Source: Desulfocapsaceae bacterium (GTDB taxonomy: Bacteria > Desulfobacterota > Desulfobulbia > Desulfobulbales > Desulfocapsaceae). Taken from it: DNA of 58,864 nucleotides. A model generated the notes under the pieces. It did no database searches. It saw only the letters and a program-made list of their open reading frames with translations, and was not told where the DNA came from. The stretch is from NCBI GenBank assembly GCA_031292275.1, contig JARLHL010000080.1, positions 1 through 58,864 of the forward strand. Reading direction: 5' to 3'. This document shows positions 18,867 through 27,982 of this stretch, one piece after another. The position numbers and the translations under genes were made by a program. Every line of letters begins with the position of its first letter. Positions within the stretch are counted from its first letter, which is position 1.

Positions 18867-21089
18867 ATGGAACTTCTGGCGCCGGTCGGTACCCTCGAAA
18901 ATTTTCAGGCAGCAATGGATGCCGGCGCCGATGCGGTCTATGTGGGCGCTCCGGGCTTCAATGCCAGAAACCTGGCCAGGGACCTGGGCCTGGAAGAGGT
19001 CGGGGCAATGATCCGCCACTGCCATGATCGGGGGAAAAAACTCTATGTTGCCGCCAACAGTCTGATCCTGGAAAGCGAGATTCCCCGGGCCATTGAGACG
19101 CTGGCGCTGCTCGAGTCACTGGGCCCCGATGCCCTGATCGTCCAGGACCTGGGCCTGATACGTCTGGTCCGGGAGTATTTTCCGGCCCTGCCCCTGCATG
19201 CATCCACCCTGATGGTCGCCCATAACGCCGATGCAGTCCGGATGCTGGCCAGCCTGGGCTGCCGGCGGGTGGTGCTGGCCCGCGAGCTGACCATAAAGGA
19301 GATTGCCGCGGTGGCCGCCGCTGTCGATACCCCGCTTGAGGTCTTTGTCCAGGGTGCCATGTGCTTCTCCTATTCAGGCCTCTGTCTCTTCTCCTCTTAC
19401 CTGGGAGGCAAGAGTGGTCTGCGGGGCCGTTGCGTCCAGCCCTGCCGCAGACGGTACAACTGGCAGAGCAGAGACGGCAAAGGCGGTGGCGGCAAGACTG
19501 CCGGGGGCAGCTACCTGTTTTCCATGAACGATCTCAGCGGCCTTGAGGCGGTGCCCGCCCTTCGCCGTATCGGTGTTGCCGCACTGAAGATCGAGGGCCG
19601 GCTGCGTTCCGCCCACTATGTCTCCCATGTGGTTCGGGCCTACAGACTGCTTTTGGACTCTGCCGAGGGTGATTTCGAGCAGGCGGTTGAAGGGGCGAAA
19701 GTCCTCATCGACCGGGCCATGGGCAGGAAAGTGTCGCCGGGATTCTTTCTCTCTCCGCAGCCGAAGGAGGCCATCAGCCCTTACCATTCCGGTAATACCG
19801 GCCTGCATCTGGGGAGGCTGAAGATCCTTGCTCCCGATGAGGCGGGGGTCTTCGGCAGTCTTGCCCTGAAGGGGCCGGTCGGGTTGGGAGACAGGCTCCG
19901 CCTGCATTTCGAATCCTCCGGGGAGCGCCAGGCCTTCAGCCTGAAGCGTCTGATGCTGCGGAATCAGGAGGTGGAGGAGGCAGAGGCCGGGACTCCTGTC
20001 CGGATCCTGCTGCCGGAGGGCAGCGAGAAGCTTTCAGGAAGGATCGAACTCTATAAGGTCGATGTCCGGCAGGAGAAGGCTGAAGGGAGAGCCCCGGACC
20101 TGGCCGTAGCCCCGGTGAAGCGGGATCTTGGCAAGAGCAGGAACAGACTTGGGCCCCATATCCAGTCCATTCAGGCCCGGGTTCTGGGTACGGAGGAGGC
20201 TGTCCAAACCCTGCAGGGCGGTAATTCTCCGGGGCGAGGCAGGAAATCAGGGCCGCAGAAGAAATCAGGCTCCGGTCTGCCCGTCGAATGGTGGCTGAAG
20301 ACTGATCAGCCCGGCATGATCCTTGGACGGCTGCCTTTTGCCCCTGACCGGCTGCTGCTGACCCTTGACAAAAATATGCTGGGTCAGGCCGGCCGGATCA
20401 GACAGTATCTGGGGGCGCAGGCCAGGAATGTGATATGGGCCCTGCCGCCGGTTCTGCTGGGCGCTGAATTCCAGCGGCTGCGGTCTTCCGTGCATTCCTT
20501 GATGCGTTCGGGCTTCAAGAGCTTCCAGATCGGCCATCTCAGCCAGACCGCCTTCTTCGGCAAGGAGCGGGTGCACCTCTACGGCGACTACACTCTCAAC
20601 CTGATGAACGGCCAGGCAGTCGAGCTTGCAGGTATTGCCGGGCTTGAGGCGGTGCAGCTCTCCATTGAACTGGATCAGCAATCCCTGCAGGACTGCGTCA
20701 AAGGCTATCGGCGGCCAGGGATCGAGGATGGGAAGGGCACCTCTGGCGGGAGGGTACGCCTGGGTCTTATGGTCTACGGGGCCCCGGCCCTTTTTACCGC
20801 TCGCCTGGCCGCCGATCATTTTCAGTATGGCCGTATTTTTATCAGTCCTAAAGAGGAGCCCTTCGTTATCCGGAAAAAGGAGGGAGGGACCCAGACCTTC
20901 GCCACCCGGCCCTTCTCCCTGCTTCCCCACCTGCAGGATCTGAAGGAGATGGGGCTCCAGTACGTCGTTATCGATACGACCGGTCTTGCCCTTGATAAGA
21001 AGGGTCTGCAGGAGCTTGCCGACAGAATGTCGGCAAAGGGACGAGGCCCCAGGCTGTCCGCCTTTAATTATTTCGGCAAACTGGAATAG
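18867..21089 (+). CDS. Peptidase U32-family protein (RlhA/TrhP-like RNA hydroxylation factor)
   Basis: The 740-residue protein starts MELLAPVGTLENFQAAMDAGADAVYVG, the typical start of the U32 family TIM-barrel. A Cys cluster near residues 165-200 (AMCFSYSGLCLFSSYLGG, then GRCVQPCRRRY) fits an iron-sulfur site. KIEGRLRS follows the barrel. The long C-terminal part corresponds to the collagenase-like DUF3656 extension of RlhA-type members. Characterised relatives RlhA and TrhP hydroxylate a cytidine of 23S rRNA or a tRNA wobble uridine, using prephenate-pathway metabolites. The Gly/Lys-rich loop near residue 205 (DGKGGGGKTAGG) is an insertion without obvious role. It is translationally close to pyrR. 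Exact RNA target is inference. Confidence 0.8.
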   Translation: MELLAPVGTLENFQAAMDAGADAVYVGAPGFNARNLARDLGLEEVGAMIRHCHDRGKKLYVAANSLILESEIPRAIETLALLESLGPDALIVQDLGLIRLVREYFPALPLHASTLMVAHNADAVRMLASLGCRRVVLARELTIKEIAAVAAAVDTPLEVFVQGAMCFSYSGLCLFSSYLGGKSGLRGRCVQPCRRRYNWQSRDGKGGGGKTAGGSYLFSMNDLSGLEAVPALRRIGVAALKIEGRLRSAHYVSHVVRAYRLLLDSAEGDFEQAVEGAKVLIDRAMGRKVSPGFFLSPQPKEAISPYHSGNTGLHLGRLKILAPDEAGVFGSLALKGPVGLGDRLRLHFESSGERQAFSLKRLMLRNQEVEEAEAGTPVRILLPEGSEKLSGRIELYKVDVRQEKAEGRAPDLAVAPVKRDLGKSRNRLGPHIQSIQARVLGTEEAVQTLQGGNSPGRGRKSGPQKKSGSGLPVEWWLKTDQPGMILGRLPFAPDRLLLTLDKNMLGQAGRIRQYLGAQARNVIWALPPVLLGAEFQRLRSSVHSLMRSGFKSFQIGHLSQTAFFGKERVHLYGDYTLNLMNGQAVELAGIAGLEAVQLSIELDQQSLQDCVKGYRRPGIEDGKGTSGGRVRLGLMVYGAPALFTARLAADHFQYGRIFISPKEEPFVIRKKEGGTQTFATRPFSLLPHLQDLKEMGLQYVVIDTTGLALDKKGLQELADRMSAKGRGPRLSAFNYFGKLE

Positions 21090-21168
21090 CGGCAGGGGAA
21101 CCCTCGCCCGATGCCGCGGAATGGGCTGGGGAAAGGTTCTTCGCCTCCATTGATCAAAAAAATGCAGG

Positions 21169-21203
21169 AGGCAGGGGAACCATAGCAGGGAGTCCTGCCT
21201 TTC
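21169..21203 (+). terminator. Possible weak terminator hairpin
   Basis: AGGCAGG (21169-21175) can pair with CCTGCCT (21194-21200), or GCAGG (21185-21189) with CCTGC (21194-21198) around a four-base loop, followed by only a short TTT. It sits between the convergent U32 gene and the cNMP-binding gene. Confidence 0.35.
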
Positions 21204-21206
21204 AGG

Positions 21207-22307
21207 TCAATTGACCTTCGGCGTCCGGCCTTCATCCAGCCGGCGCATGCCCTCCATCAGGAGTTTCATGAAATATCCGATTTCCGTGACTTCGAAGTCC
21301 TCCGGCGGGATGCCCGGTGTAAACCTGAAACGTCCCTTATGCTCCTTCAGGATTTCATAAAAGGCTGCCTCGCCGGACACATCGTTATACTTGGCCTTGA
21401 TCAGGGATCCCTGCCGGAATGAAAACCTGGCGGTCCCGCGGGAGAGCTCAGTGATAGTCAGGATTCCGGTCTTATTGTTCATGTTCAGGGTCTGGAATAA
21501 GGCCTCAGACGGTATTTCGCTGAGGTTCCCGATCATCGCCGAAGAGAGATCCTCGGTGCGGATCAGATTCGATTTGTTCAGTCTGCCGGCCATGAGACGG
21601 GAAAAATACAGCTGAACCGCAGGATAGTGCTCCAGTATTTTCTGAAAATTCTCCCGCCCGATGGAGAGAATCGATGTCGGTTCGGCGATCTGGATGGTGG
21701 CGCTGACATTTTCATTGCAGATCAGGCTCATTTCGCCGAAGACGTCGCCTTTGCCCAGCTTGGAGATAGTGATGCCGGCCTCGTTGATGACATTGATGGA
21801 GCCCGAAATGATAATATAGAAGCAGCCGCCCGGATCTCCCTTGCGGATGACGATTGCTCCCTTTTCATAACGGGTCAGCCTGAAAAACTGAACGACTTTT
21901 TCAAGATTTTTCTGCTCGATGTTTTTGAAAAATCCAAAATCACTGATGAGATCAAGAGTGGACGCCAATTCATTGAGGGGGGGATCTGCCGGTTCCAGGA
22001 GGGAGAGGCCCTCCTGCCTGCTGTGCTCCAGGCGAATGGTGCCCGTGCAGCCGCTGCAGCTGATCATGCAGACGGGGACCTTGTCGCCCCGCTCATAATG
22101 CATGATGATCTTGGTCAGATCGCCGATCAGAATTTTGCAGGTCTTCTTCCCCGCCGGTGTATGCGCTATCGTCGTGGTGATAAAGGCGTTTTCTTCTTCA
22201 TTGACGATGGAGATGGCGATGCCGGTGACGATGAATATATCGCCGTAGTCATAAAAAGGGCATTGTCTGCTTTCAATAATTCTAAAAAATACCTTTGGAA
22301 AACCCAT
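21207..22307 (-). CDS. Cyclic-nucleotide-binding regulator with DUF4388 domain
   Basis: The 366-residue protein has three parts. Residues 1-105 are an uncharacterised N-terminal region with CMISCSGCTG. A cNMP-binding beta-roll spans about 120-235 (GAIVIRKGDPGGCFYIIISGSI, then GDVFGEMSLI). A DUF4388 (PATAN) domain spans about 260-350 (LSEIPSEALFQTLNMNNKTGILTI and GSLIKAKY). DUF4388 occurs in deltaproteobacterial and cyanobacterial signalling proteins with receiver or kinase partners. There is no DNA-binding HTH, so it probably acts through protein contacts. The phosphate-binding Arg of classical cAMP sites is not obvious (SATIQIAEP instead of a RxA motif), so the ligand is uncertain. AGGT lies before the ATG. 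Confidence 0.75.
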   Translation of the reverse strand: MGFPKVFFRIIESRQCPFYDYGDIFIVTGIAISIVNEEENAFITTTIAHTPAGKKTCKILIGDLTKIIMHYERGDKVPVCMISCSGCTGTIRLEHSRQEGLSLLEPADPPLNELASTLDLISDFGFFKNIEQKNLEKVVQFFRLTRYEKGAIVIRKGDPGGCFYIIISGSINVINEAGITISKLGKGDVFGEMSLICNENVSATIQIAEPTSILSIGRENFQKILEHYPAVQLYFSRLMAGRLNKSNLIRTEDLSSAMIGNLSEIPSEALFQTLNMNNKTGILTITELSRGTARFSFRQGSLIKAKYNDVSGEAAFYEILKEHKGRFRFTPGIPPEDFEVTEIGYFMKLLMEGMRRLDEGRTPKVN

Positions 22308-22446
22308 ATCTTACCTAAGTGAGGGGCGAAAGGCCACAGTGCTGATTCTCAACCAGCATGGCCGGAGCTGTCCGCCGGCCACAACAAATTAAGAAAGCGG
22401 ATCATTCCTCAACCGAGTGACAGATTTATTTTTGATGCAGAGTTTA

Positions 22447-22522
22447 CACGTATCTAAAAGGTATCTCACCGCAGGGAGATGTGTCAAATCTTAATTTCAA
22501 AAGGGAAATTGTAAGATACGTG
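22447..22522. promoter_or_regulatory. 9-bp inverted repeat in the divergent rpsT control region
   Basis: CACGTATCT at 22447-22455 is the exact reverse complement of AGATACGTG at 22514-22522, with a smaller ATCTC/GAGAT inverted repeat between the arms. The right arm ends seven bases before the -35 box of the rpsT promoter. The position, between a cNMP-domain regulator and rpsT, suggests an operator or a structured upstream element. Confidence 0.4.
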
Positions 22523-22529
22523 ATATTTG

Positions 22530-22558
22530 TTGACATGGGACAGTTTTTCAATTAAAAA
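22530..22558 (+). promoter_or_regulatory. Sigma-70-like promoter of rpsT
   Basis: TTGACA at 22530-22535, a 17-base spacer and TAAAAA at 22553-22558 give a strong -35 and an acceptable -10. Transcription would start near 22565, leaving a leader of about 125 bases before the GTG start of rpsT. Confidence 0.55.
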
Positions 22559-22690
22559 GGTCGTTTCATGTTCTGTGGTGGCAATCGACCGGGAAAAGCT
22601 TCACATTCGCCGGAAGAAACAGGAAACGATTGAAGCGTACCGGGAAGCCCGGCTTGTAATAGAAGAGAGTACAACAGGAGGAAATACTTC

Positions 22691-22963
22691 GTGGCAAATC
22701 ATAAATCCGCTGAAAAAAGAAATCGCCAGTCTCAGGCTCGCCGCCTGCGTAACCGTGTCAATAAGACCCAGATGAAGAATGCCGTACGTAAGGTGAACGA
22801 GGCCGTCCTGGCCGGCGCCATGGAAGAGGCCAAAGAGGCATTGAAAGTTGCTATTCCCGTTATCGCCCGGACCGCGACCAAAGGCAGCCTTCACAAGAAG
22901 AGCGCCTCTCGCAAGGTTTCACGCCTTACCCGGAGTGTCAATAAGATGCAGGCGGCTGTCTGA
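22691..22963 (+). CDS. rpsT: 30S ribosomal protein S20
   Basis: The 90-residue basic protein begins MANHKSAEKRNRQSQARRLRNR and ends with LHKKSASRKVSRLTRSVNK, both diagnostic for S20, which binds 16S rRNA helices at the base of the small subunit. Translation starts at GTG, preceded by AGGAGG eight to nine bases upstream; use of a weak start codon and a long leader is also known for S20 in enterobacteria, where S20 represses its own translation. It is monocistronic, with its own promoter and a strong terminator. Confidence 0.95.
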   Translation: MANHKSAEKRNRQSQARRLRNRVNKTQMKNAVRKVNEAVLAGAMEEAKEALKVAIPVIARTATKGSLHKKSASRKVSRLTRSVNKMQAAV

Positions 22964-23025
22964 GCTGCTTTTGCAACGGCTGGGGGTGATCGCGTAGAAA
23001 TCCCGCTTTCGGCTTTGTGATGGTT

Positions 23026-23063
23026 AAGCCATGAGACCTATAGGTTTCATGGCTTTTTTTTTT
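23026..23063 (+). terminator. Strong Rho-independent terminator of rpsT
   Basis: AAGCCATGAGACC (23026-23038) pairs with 23043-23055 over 13 bp with one G-T wobble and a TATA loop. A run of ten T follows (23054-23063). Confidence 0.9.
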
Positions 23064-23318
23064 GCTGAAGCCCCCATTGAAAGAAGTGTCTCATTATCCA
23101 AGACCGTCGAGATGGTCAGAATTTTATCGTCGGAATATCAGCAATATGTCTGTCGCAAAAAAAAACATATGCCCCGGTCCCGGACAAAAAAAGTCAATGT
23201 TCAGGGTGACCCGGACAATGAATGATTGAAGAACAGATTTGTCAAAAGCAGTATTTTGTTGTACCTTCTGCGGTTTGAAGTCGTTTTTATAAACAATACA
23301 CTGACCTGAGTAAATGAG

Positions 23319-24824
23319 ATGTCTGCGCAGACCTACTCCCCCGATTATGAAACATTCTGCTCCACTCTGACCGGAGCAGGACTTGTTCCCCTCCATCGGC
23401 AGATCATTGCCGACCTGGATACGCCCTTGACCCTCTTTGCCAAGGTTGCAAAGGACTACAGTCATGTCTTTCTCTTCGAGAGCATGGAGGGGGGAGAAAA
23501 ATGGGGACGGTATTCCTTTATCGGCCTTGATCCGCTGGTAACCTTTTCCTCAAAAGGACAGGAGGTCGAGGTGGTGGAGGTCTCCTGTGATGGAAAAAAG
23601 ACTGTCAGAAGCACCACGAATCCGCTTCAGGCCCTCAGGACCCTGGTCGCGGACCTGAGGGCCTTGGAGGACCCCGACCTGCCGCGTTTCTGCGGCGGCG
23701 CCGTCGGCTTCCTCGGTTACGATATGGTCCGCTTCATGGAAAACCTGCCGGATAACCATCCGCCCCTTGATTTCCCCGACTCCTCGTTTATGGTTCCCCG
23801 GATCGTTCTGATACATGACAGTTTCCGGCAGACAGTGACCGTGGTGTGCTGGGTACGGGGGAGCGAAGGGCAGGACAGCCGGAGCCAGTATGACGATGCT
23901 GTGCAGCGGATTGAGGCCATCGTCCGGCAGCTGAAGGGGCCTGTCTCGGCGGATTATTATGAGACCATGGGCCGAAGGGGCGCGGGCAGTCATACTTTCA
24001 CCTCCAATATGAATGCCGCCCAGTTCACGAATATGGTGGAACGGGCCCGGGAGTACATCATGGCCGGGGATATCATCCAGGTCGTGCTGTCCCAGTCGTT
24101 TCATACCCGGACAGAACTGTCGCCTCTGGCCATCTATCGGGCCCTTCGTCATATCAATCCCAGCCCCTATCTCTTTTTTCTGAAGCTTGGCGATCTGGTC
24201 CAGATTGGTTCTTCCCCTGAGATTCTGGTGCGTAAGGAGGGAGATTCCATTGAGCTCCGTCCCATAGCCGGTACCAGGAAACGGGGAGTAACGCCAGTTG
24301 AGGACGCCGTCCTGGAACAAGAACTGCTGGCGGATCCCAAAGAGCGGGCCGAGCACCTGATGCTGGTGGACCTCGGCCGCAACGACGTCGGCAGGATTGC
24401 CAGAGGCGGTTCGGTTACGGTCCGCGATCTGCTGGTCATCGAACGCTACAGCCATGTCATGCATATCGTCTCGGGTGTGCATGGGATCATCGAGGAGGGC
24501 AAGGACCAGTTTGACGTGATCGAGGCCTGTTTTCCCGCCGGTACCGTCAGCGGGGCACCCAAAATAAGGGCGATGGAGATCATCGACGAACTGGAGCCTC
24601 AGCGGCGCGGACCCTATGCCGGCTCTGTCGGTTATTTCGGCTTTTCGGGAAATATGGATTTTTGCATTACCATCCGGACATTCATCATGCGGGGCAAGGA
24701 TCTCTGGGTGCAGGCCGGAGCGGGTATTGTTGCCGATTCCGATCCCCGGAAGGAGTTTGAAGAGACCATTAATAAGTCCATGGGGTTACGTCGCGCCATC
24801 GAACTTGCTGAGAAGGGATTTTGA
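23319..24824 (+). CDS. trpE: Anthranilate synthase component I
   Basis: The 501-residue protein has the N-terminal anthranilate synthase I domain with the tryptophan feedback site region (LFESMEGGEKWGRYSFIG near residue 50) and the chorismate-binding domain with LRPIAGTRKRG and FPAGTVSGAPKIRAMEII. It converts chorismate and ammonia to anthranilate, with TrpG supplying ammonia from glutamine. It leads the cluster trpE-G-D-C-F. The upstream 250 bases contain no Trp-rich leader peptide or attenuator that I can see, so control by trp attenuation is not supported. Two bases separate its stop from the trpG start. Confidence 0.93.
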   Translation: MSAQTYSPDYETFCSTLTGAGLVPLHRQIIADLDTPLTLFAKVAKDYSHVFLFESMEGGEKWGRYSFIGLDPLVTFSSKGQEVEVVEVSCDGKKTVRSTTNPLQALRTLVADLRALEDPDLPRFCGGAVGFLGYDMVRFMENLPDNHPPLDFPDSSFMVPRIVLIHDSFRQTVTVVCWVRGSEGQDSRSQYDDAVQRIEAIVRQLKGPVSADYYETMGRRGAGSHTFTSNMNAAQFTNMVERAREYIMAGDIIQVVLSQSFHTRTELSPLAIYRALRHINPSPYLFFLKLGDLVQIGSSPEILVRKEGDSIELRPIAGTRKRGVTPVEDAVLEQELLADPKERAEHLMLVDLGRNDVGRIARGGSVTVRDLLVIERYSHVMHIVSGVHGIIEEGKDQFDVIEACFPAGTVSGAPKIRAMEIIDELEPQRRGPYAGSVGYFGFSGNMDFCITIRTFIMRGKDLWVQAGAGIVADSDPRKEFEETINKSMGLRRAIELAEKGF

Positions 24825-24826
24825 TT

Positions 24827-25450
24827 ATGATTGTAATTATAGATAATTATGACTCTTTTACCTATAATATCGTCCAGACCATCGCCGCAAACTGTATCCG
24901 AGAAGGCAGGAAGGCCGATATCCGGGTCTTCAGAAACGATGCGATCAGCATTGCCGAAATCGAGGCAATGAACCCTGACCGTCTGCTGGTCTCTCCCGGG
25001 CCCTGTACCCCTGCAGAGGCCGGGATTTCCATTGAGGCCATCCGGCATTTCGGAGGCCGAATTCCGGTTTTGGGGGTCTGTCTCGGCCATCAGTCCATCG
25101 GTGAGGCCTTTGGCGGCCGGACTGTCCGGGCAGGGCGGATAATGCACGGCAAAACCAGCCCGATGCACCATGACGGCAGGGGTATTTTTACCTCCCTGCC
25201 CAATCCCTTCGACGGAATGCGGTATCATTCCCTGGTCATTGAGGAGCAGGGGATGCCTGATTGTCTGGTGGTCACTGCCAGGACTGACCAGGGCGAATTG
25301 ATGGGGGTGCGTCACCGGAGCCTGATGGTCGAGGGCGTTCAGTTTCATCCGGAGTCCATTATGACCCCGGCAGGCATAACGCTTTTGCAGAACTTTATGA
25401 GTCCTGACTATCTTTCCCTGCTCAAGGAAGGACAGAATGCCTATAACTGA
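24827..25450 (+). CDS. trpG: Anthranilate synthase component II (glutamine amidotransferase)
   Basis: The 207-residue class I amidotransferase begins MIVIIDNYDSFTYN. The catalytic Cys is in PVLGVCLGHQSIGEAFGG near residue 87, and the His-Glu pair is in VQFHPESIMT near 175. It hydrolyses glutamine and passes ammonia to TrpE; the same family also serves PabA, but the position inside a trp cluster favours TrpG, perhaps shared with folate synthesis. AAGGGA lies before the ATG at 24827. Confidence 0.93.
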   Translation: MIVIIDNYDSFTYNIVQTIAANCIREGRKADIRVFRNDAISIAEIEAMNPDRLLVSPGPCTPAEAGISIEAIRHFGGRIPVLGVCLGHQSIGEAFGGRTVRAGRIMHGKTSPMHHDGRGIFTSLPNPFDGMRYHSLVIEEQGMPDCLVVTARTDQGELMGVRHRSLMVEGVQFHPESIMTPAGITLLQNFMSPDYLSLLKEGQNAYN

Positions 25451-25457
25451 GGTGGTT

Positions 25458-26513
25458 ATGAACATTAAGGAAGCGATCGGCCGGGTTGTGCTGGGCACCG
25501 ATCTCACTGAAATAGAGATGTACGGAGTTATGAACGGGATCATGAGCGGCGAGGCCACGCCTGCCCAGATCGGCTCCTTCATCACCGCCCTGCGGATGAA
25601 GGGGGAGACTGTCGATGAGATAACCGGCGCCGTCAGGGTCATGCGTGAGAAGGCCACGCATCTCGATACCGGGGTTGATGTGAAGGGGGGAGAGGTCCTG
25701 ATGGATATCGTCGGCACGGGCGGGGATGGTGCCGGATCCTTTAATGTGTCGACTACAACGTCCTTTGTTGTGGCCGCTGCCGGTGTCCCGATTGCCAAAC
25801 ATGGCAATCGGGCTGTGTCTTCCCATTGCGGCAGCGCCGACGTGCTCGAGGCCCTGGGAATAGACTTGAACCTTTCCCCGGCTTCCATGGCCGAATGTGT
25901 CCGTTCGGTCGGCATAGGTTTCCTTTTCGCCCCTATGCTGCATAAGGCGATGAAGTATGCCATCGGTCCCCGCCGGGAAATCGGTATCCGGTCCATATTT
26001 AACATCCTCGGGCCGATGACCAACCCGGCAGGAAGCAATGTCCAGCTCACCGGGGTCTTCTCTCAGGGGTTGACCCGGACGGTGGCTGAGGTCCTGGTTC
26101 GACTGGGCATAAAACGGGCCCTGGTCGTCTGGGGCGAGGGGAATCTGGACGAGTTGACCATAACCGGGACTACGCATGTGGCCGACGGCTATCAGGGCAA
26201 GGTCACCTGCTATACCCTTGAACCTGAGGATTTCGGCCTCTGCCGGGGCACGCTGCATGACATCCGCGGCGGCAGGACCCCCGCGGCGGCGGCACTGCAG
26301 GTCCGTGAAGTCCTGAGCGGGGAAGAAGGACCCAAGCTGGATATGGTGCTGCTGAATGCCGGCGGAGCCCTCTATGCCGCCGGTCGGGTCGCAAGTATCC
26401 AGGCCGGTGTGGACCTGGCCAGGGATATAATTCGGTCCGGCGCAGCCACCGAAAAACTCGAACAGCTGATCCGATTCTCCCGTTCCCTTGTTAAAGCTCA
26501 GCCTCTTGGATAA
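25458..26513 (+). CDS. trpD: Anthranilate phosphoribosyltransferase
   Basis: The 351-residue protein shows the class IV phosphoribosyltransferase motifs: IVGTGGDGAGSFNVST near residue 80, KHGNRAVSSHCGSADVLEALG near 110, and ILGPMTNPA. It attaches anthranilate to PRPP. The start is taken at 25458 because MNIKEAI matches family N-termini and GAGGTGG lies in front; an ATG at 25437, overlapping the trpG end by 14 bases and also with a purine-rich site, is an alternative. It is a separate gene here, not fused to trpG. Confidence 0.92.
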   Translation: MNIKEAIGRVVLGTDLTEIEMYGVMNGIMSGEATPAQIGSFITALRMKGETVDEITGAVRVMREKATHLDTGVDVKGGEVLMDIVGTGGDGAGSFNVSTTTSFVVAAAGVPIAKHGNRAVSSHCGSADVLEALGIDLNLSPASMAECVRSVGIGFLFAPMLHKAMKYAIGPRREIGIRSIFNILGPMTNPAGSNVQLTGVFSQGLTRTVAEVLVRLGIKRALVVWGEGNLDELTITGTTHVADGYQGKVTCYTLEPEDFGLCRGTLHDIRGGRTPAAAALQVREVLSGEEGPKLDMVLLNAGGALYAAGRVASIQAGVDLARDIIRSGAATEKLEQLIRFSRSLVKAQPLG

Positions 26514-26522
26514 TCGCAGGCT

Positions 26523-27299
26523 ATGATCCTTGATACCATCGTCATTAAAAAGAGGCAGGAGGTGGCGGCCCTGCGGGCCGGCGGCATCAGCCTTCCCGAC
26601 CAGTTCAGGGAGAAGACCATTCCACCGCCCCGCGGCTTTCGGCAGGCCCTGCTTGCCTACCCCGGTGTATCGCTGATCGCCGAAGCGAAAAAAGCCTCAC
26701 CCTCCAAAGGGGTTATCTGCGAGGATTTCCGGCCCGTCGAAATAGCGGTCAACTATCAGCGCAGCGGGGCCCAGGCAATTTCGGTGCTTACCGACGTCGA
26801 TTTTTTTCAGGGCAGTCTGCTCTATCTGCTCCAGGTCCGGGAGGCCGTGGACCTGCCGGTCCTGCGCAAGGATTTCATTATCGATGAGGTGCAGATCCGG
26901 GAGGCGGCTGTTCATGGCGCCGATGCCATACTGCTCATTGCGGCCATCCTGGACCGGTATCAGCTGCGGGATATGCAGGCCTGTGCGGGTGAACTGGGTA
27001 TGGATGTCCTGGTGGAGGTCCATAATGAAAGGGAACTGGATCTGGCCCTGGCTGCCGACAGCCGTCTTGTCGGTATCAACAACCGCAATCTGCAGGACTT
27101 CAGCCTTGATATTGAGACCACCTTCCGCCTGAAGAGGCTGATTCCCGGTGATATCCCGGTGGTCAGTGAATCCGGCCTGAAAAGCCGGGAGGATATCAGG
27201 CGTTTGGAGGATGAGGGCATAACTGCCGCGCTGATCGGCGAGACGCTGATGCGGGCCGGAATCGGCACAGACATCTTTCAGAGCTTACGACACGACTGA
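26523..27299 (+). CDS. trpC: Indole-3-glycerol phosphate synthase
   Basis: The 258-residue TIM barrel begins MILDTIVIKKRQEVAAL. The conserved LIAEAKKASPSKGVI carries the catalytic Lys near 56, followed by DVDFFQGSL, LRKDFIIDEVQI and VGINNRNLQDFS. It closes the indole ring in tryptophan synthesis. The start is nine bases after trpD. It is unfused, unlike the TrpC-TrpF fusion of enterobacteria. Confidence 0.93.
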   Translation: MILDTIVIKKRQEVAALRAGGISLPDQFREKTIPPPRGFRQALLAYPGVSLIAEAKKASPSKGVICEDFRPVEIAVNYQRSGAQAISVLTDVDFFQGSLLYLLQVREAVDLPVLRKDFIIDEVQIREAAVHGADAILLIAAILDRYQLRDMQACAGELGMDVLVEVHNERELDLALAADSRLVGINNRNLQDFSLDIETTFRLKRLIPGDIPVVSESGLKSREDIRRLEDEGITAALIGETLMRAGIGTDIFQSLRHD

Positions 27300-27317
27300 G
27301 CAGGGGGAGGCCGGCAG

Positions 27318-27980
27318 ATGGGCAACAGGACGCGGGTCAAAATGTGCGGGACCACCACCGTCGGCGATGCGAAGGAGGCGGTCCTGGCGGGGGTTGATGC
27401 CATCGGCTGCATATTTGCTGAAAAGAGCCCTCGCCGCGTCTCTATTGCCAGGGCCAGGGAGATAGCAGTATCGCTGCCGCCCTTTGTCGATCTGGTCGGA
27501 GTCTTTGTCGATCAAGACATTGAAGAGATTGGGGAAATTATACGGGAGGTCGGGCTTTCCCATGTACAGCTTCATGGAGGCGAGGACCCTGAGCTTTGCC
27601 GACAGATAGGTGAGGCGGTGGCGCCATGCCGGGTGATCAAGGCCTTCAGAATCGGGGCGCACAGCCGAGCAGACGCATTCCGCGATTATACACCGGTGAG
27701 CTGCGGATTTTTGCTGGACACCTATGAAAAGGGGCAGCAAGGCGGAACCGGGAAGATCTTTGACTGGTCCCTCATTGGACTTCTTCAACTCGGCCGGCCT
27801 GTTATTCTGGCCGGCGGTCTGGGCCCCGGAAATGTCGCTGAAGCCATCAGGACAGTCAGACCCTTTGCAGTTGATGTCAATTCCGGCGTCGAGGTTGCAC
27901 CAGGGATCAAAGACTGCATAAAACTGCGCGCACTTATGGATCAGGTCAAGCTGGCAGACAGCATGACCTGCGCTGGGTGA
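27318..27980 (+). CDS. trpF: Phosphoribosylanthranilate isomerase
   Basis: The 220-residue TIM barrel starts with RVKMCGTTTVGDA, whose Cys is the catalytic base. VQLHGGEDP lies near residue 85, LLDTYEKGQQGGTGKIFDWS near 135, where the first Asp is catalytic, and AGGLGPGNV near 170. It performs the Amadori step between TrpD and TrpC. GGGAGG precedes the ATG. It ends the local trp cluster; trpB and trpA do not follow. Its stop codon is only two bases from the opposing rlpA stop, so transcripts must overlap. Confidence 0.93.
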   Translation: MGNRTRVKMCGTTTVGDAKEAVLAGVDAIGCIFAEKSPRRVSIARAREIAVSLPPFVDLVGVFVDQDIEEIGEIIREVGLSHVQLHGGEDPELCRQIGEAVAPCRVIKAFRIGAHSRADAFRDYTPVSCGFLLDTYEKGQQGGTGKIFDWSLIGLLQLGRPVILAGGLGPGNVAEAIRTVRPFAVDVNSGVEVAPGIKDCIKLRALMDQVKLADSMTCAG

Positions 27981-27982
27981 GA

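Noticed and set aside
23064-23318. Trp attenuator or leader peptide before trpE
   Set aside because: No short ORF with tandem Trp codons and no terminator/antiterminator pair was found in the leader.
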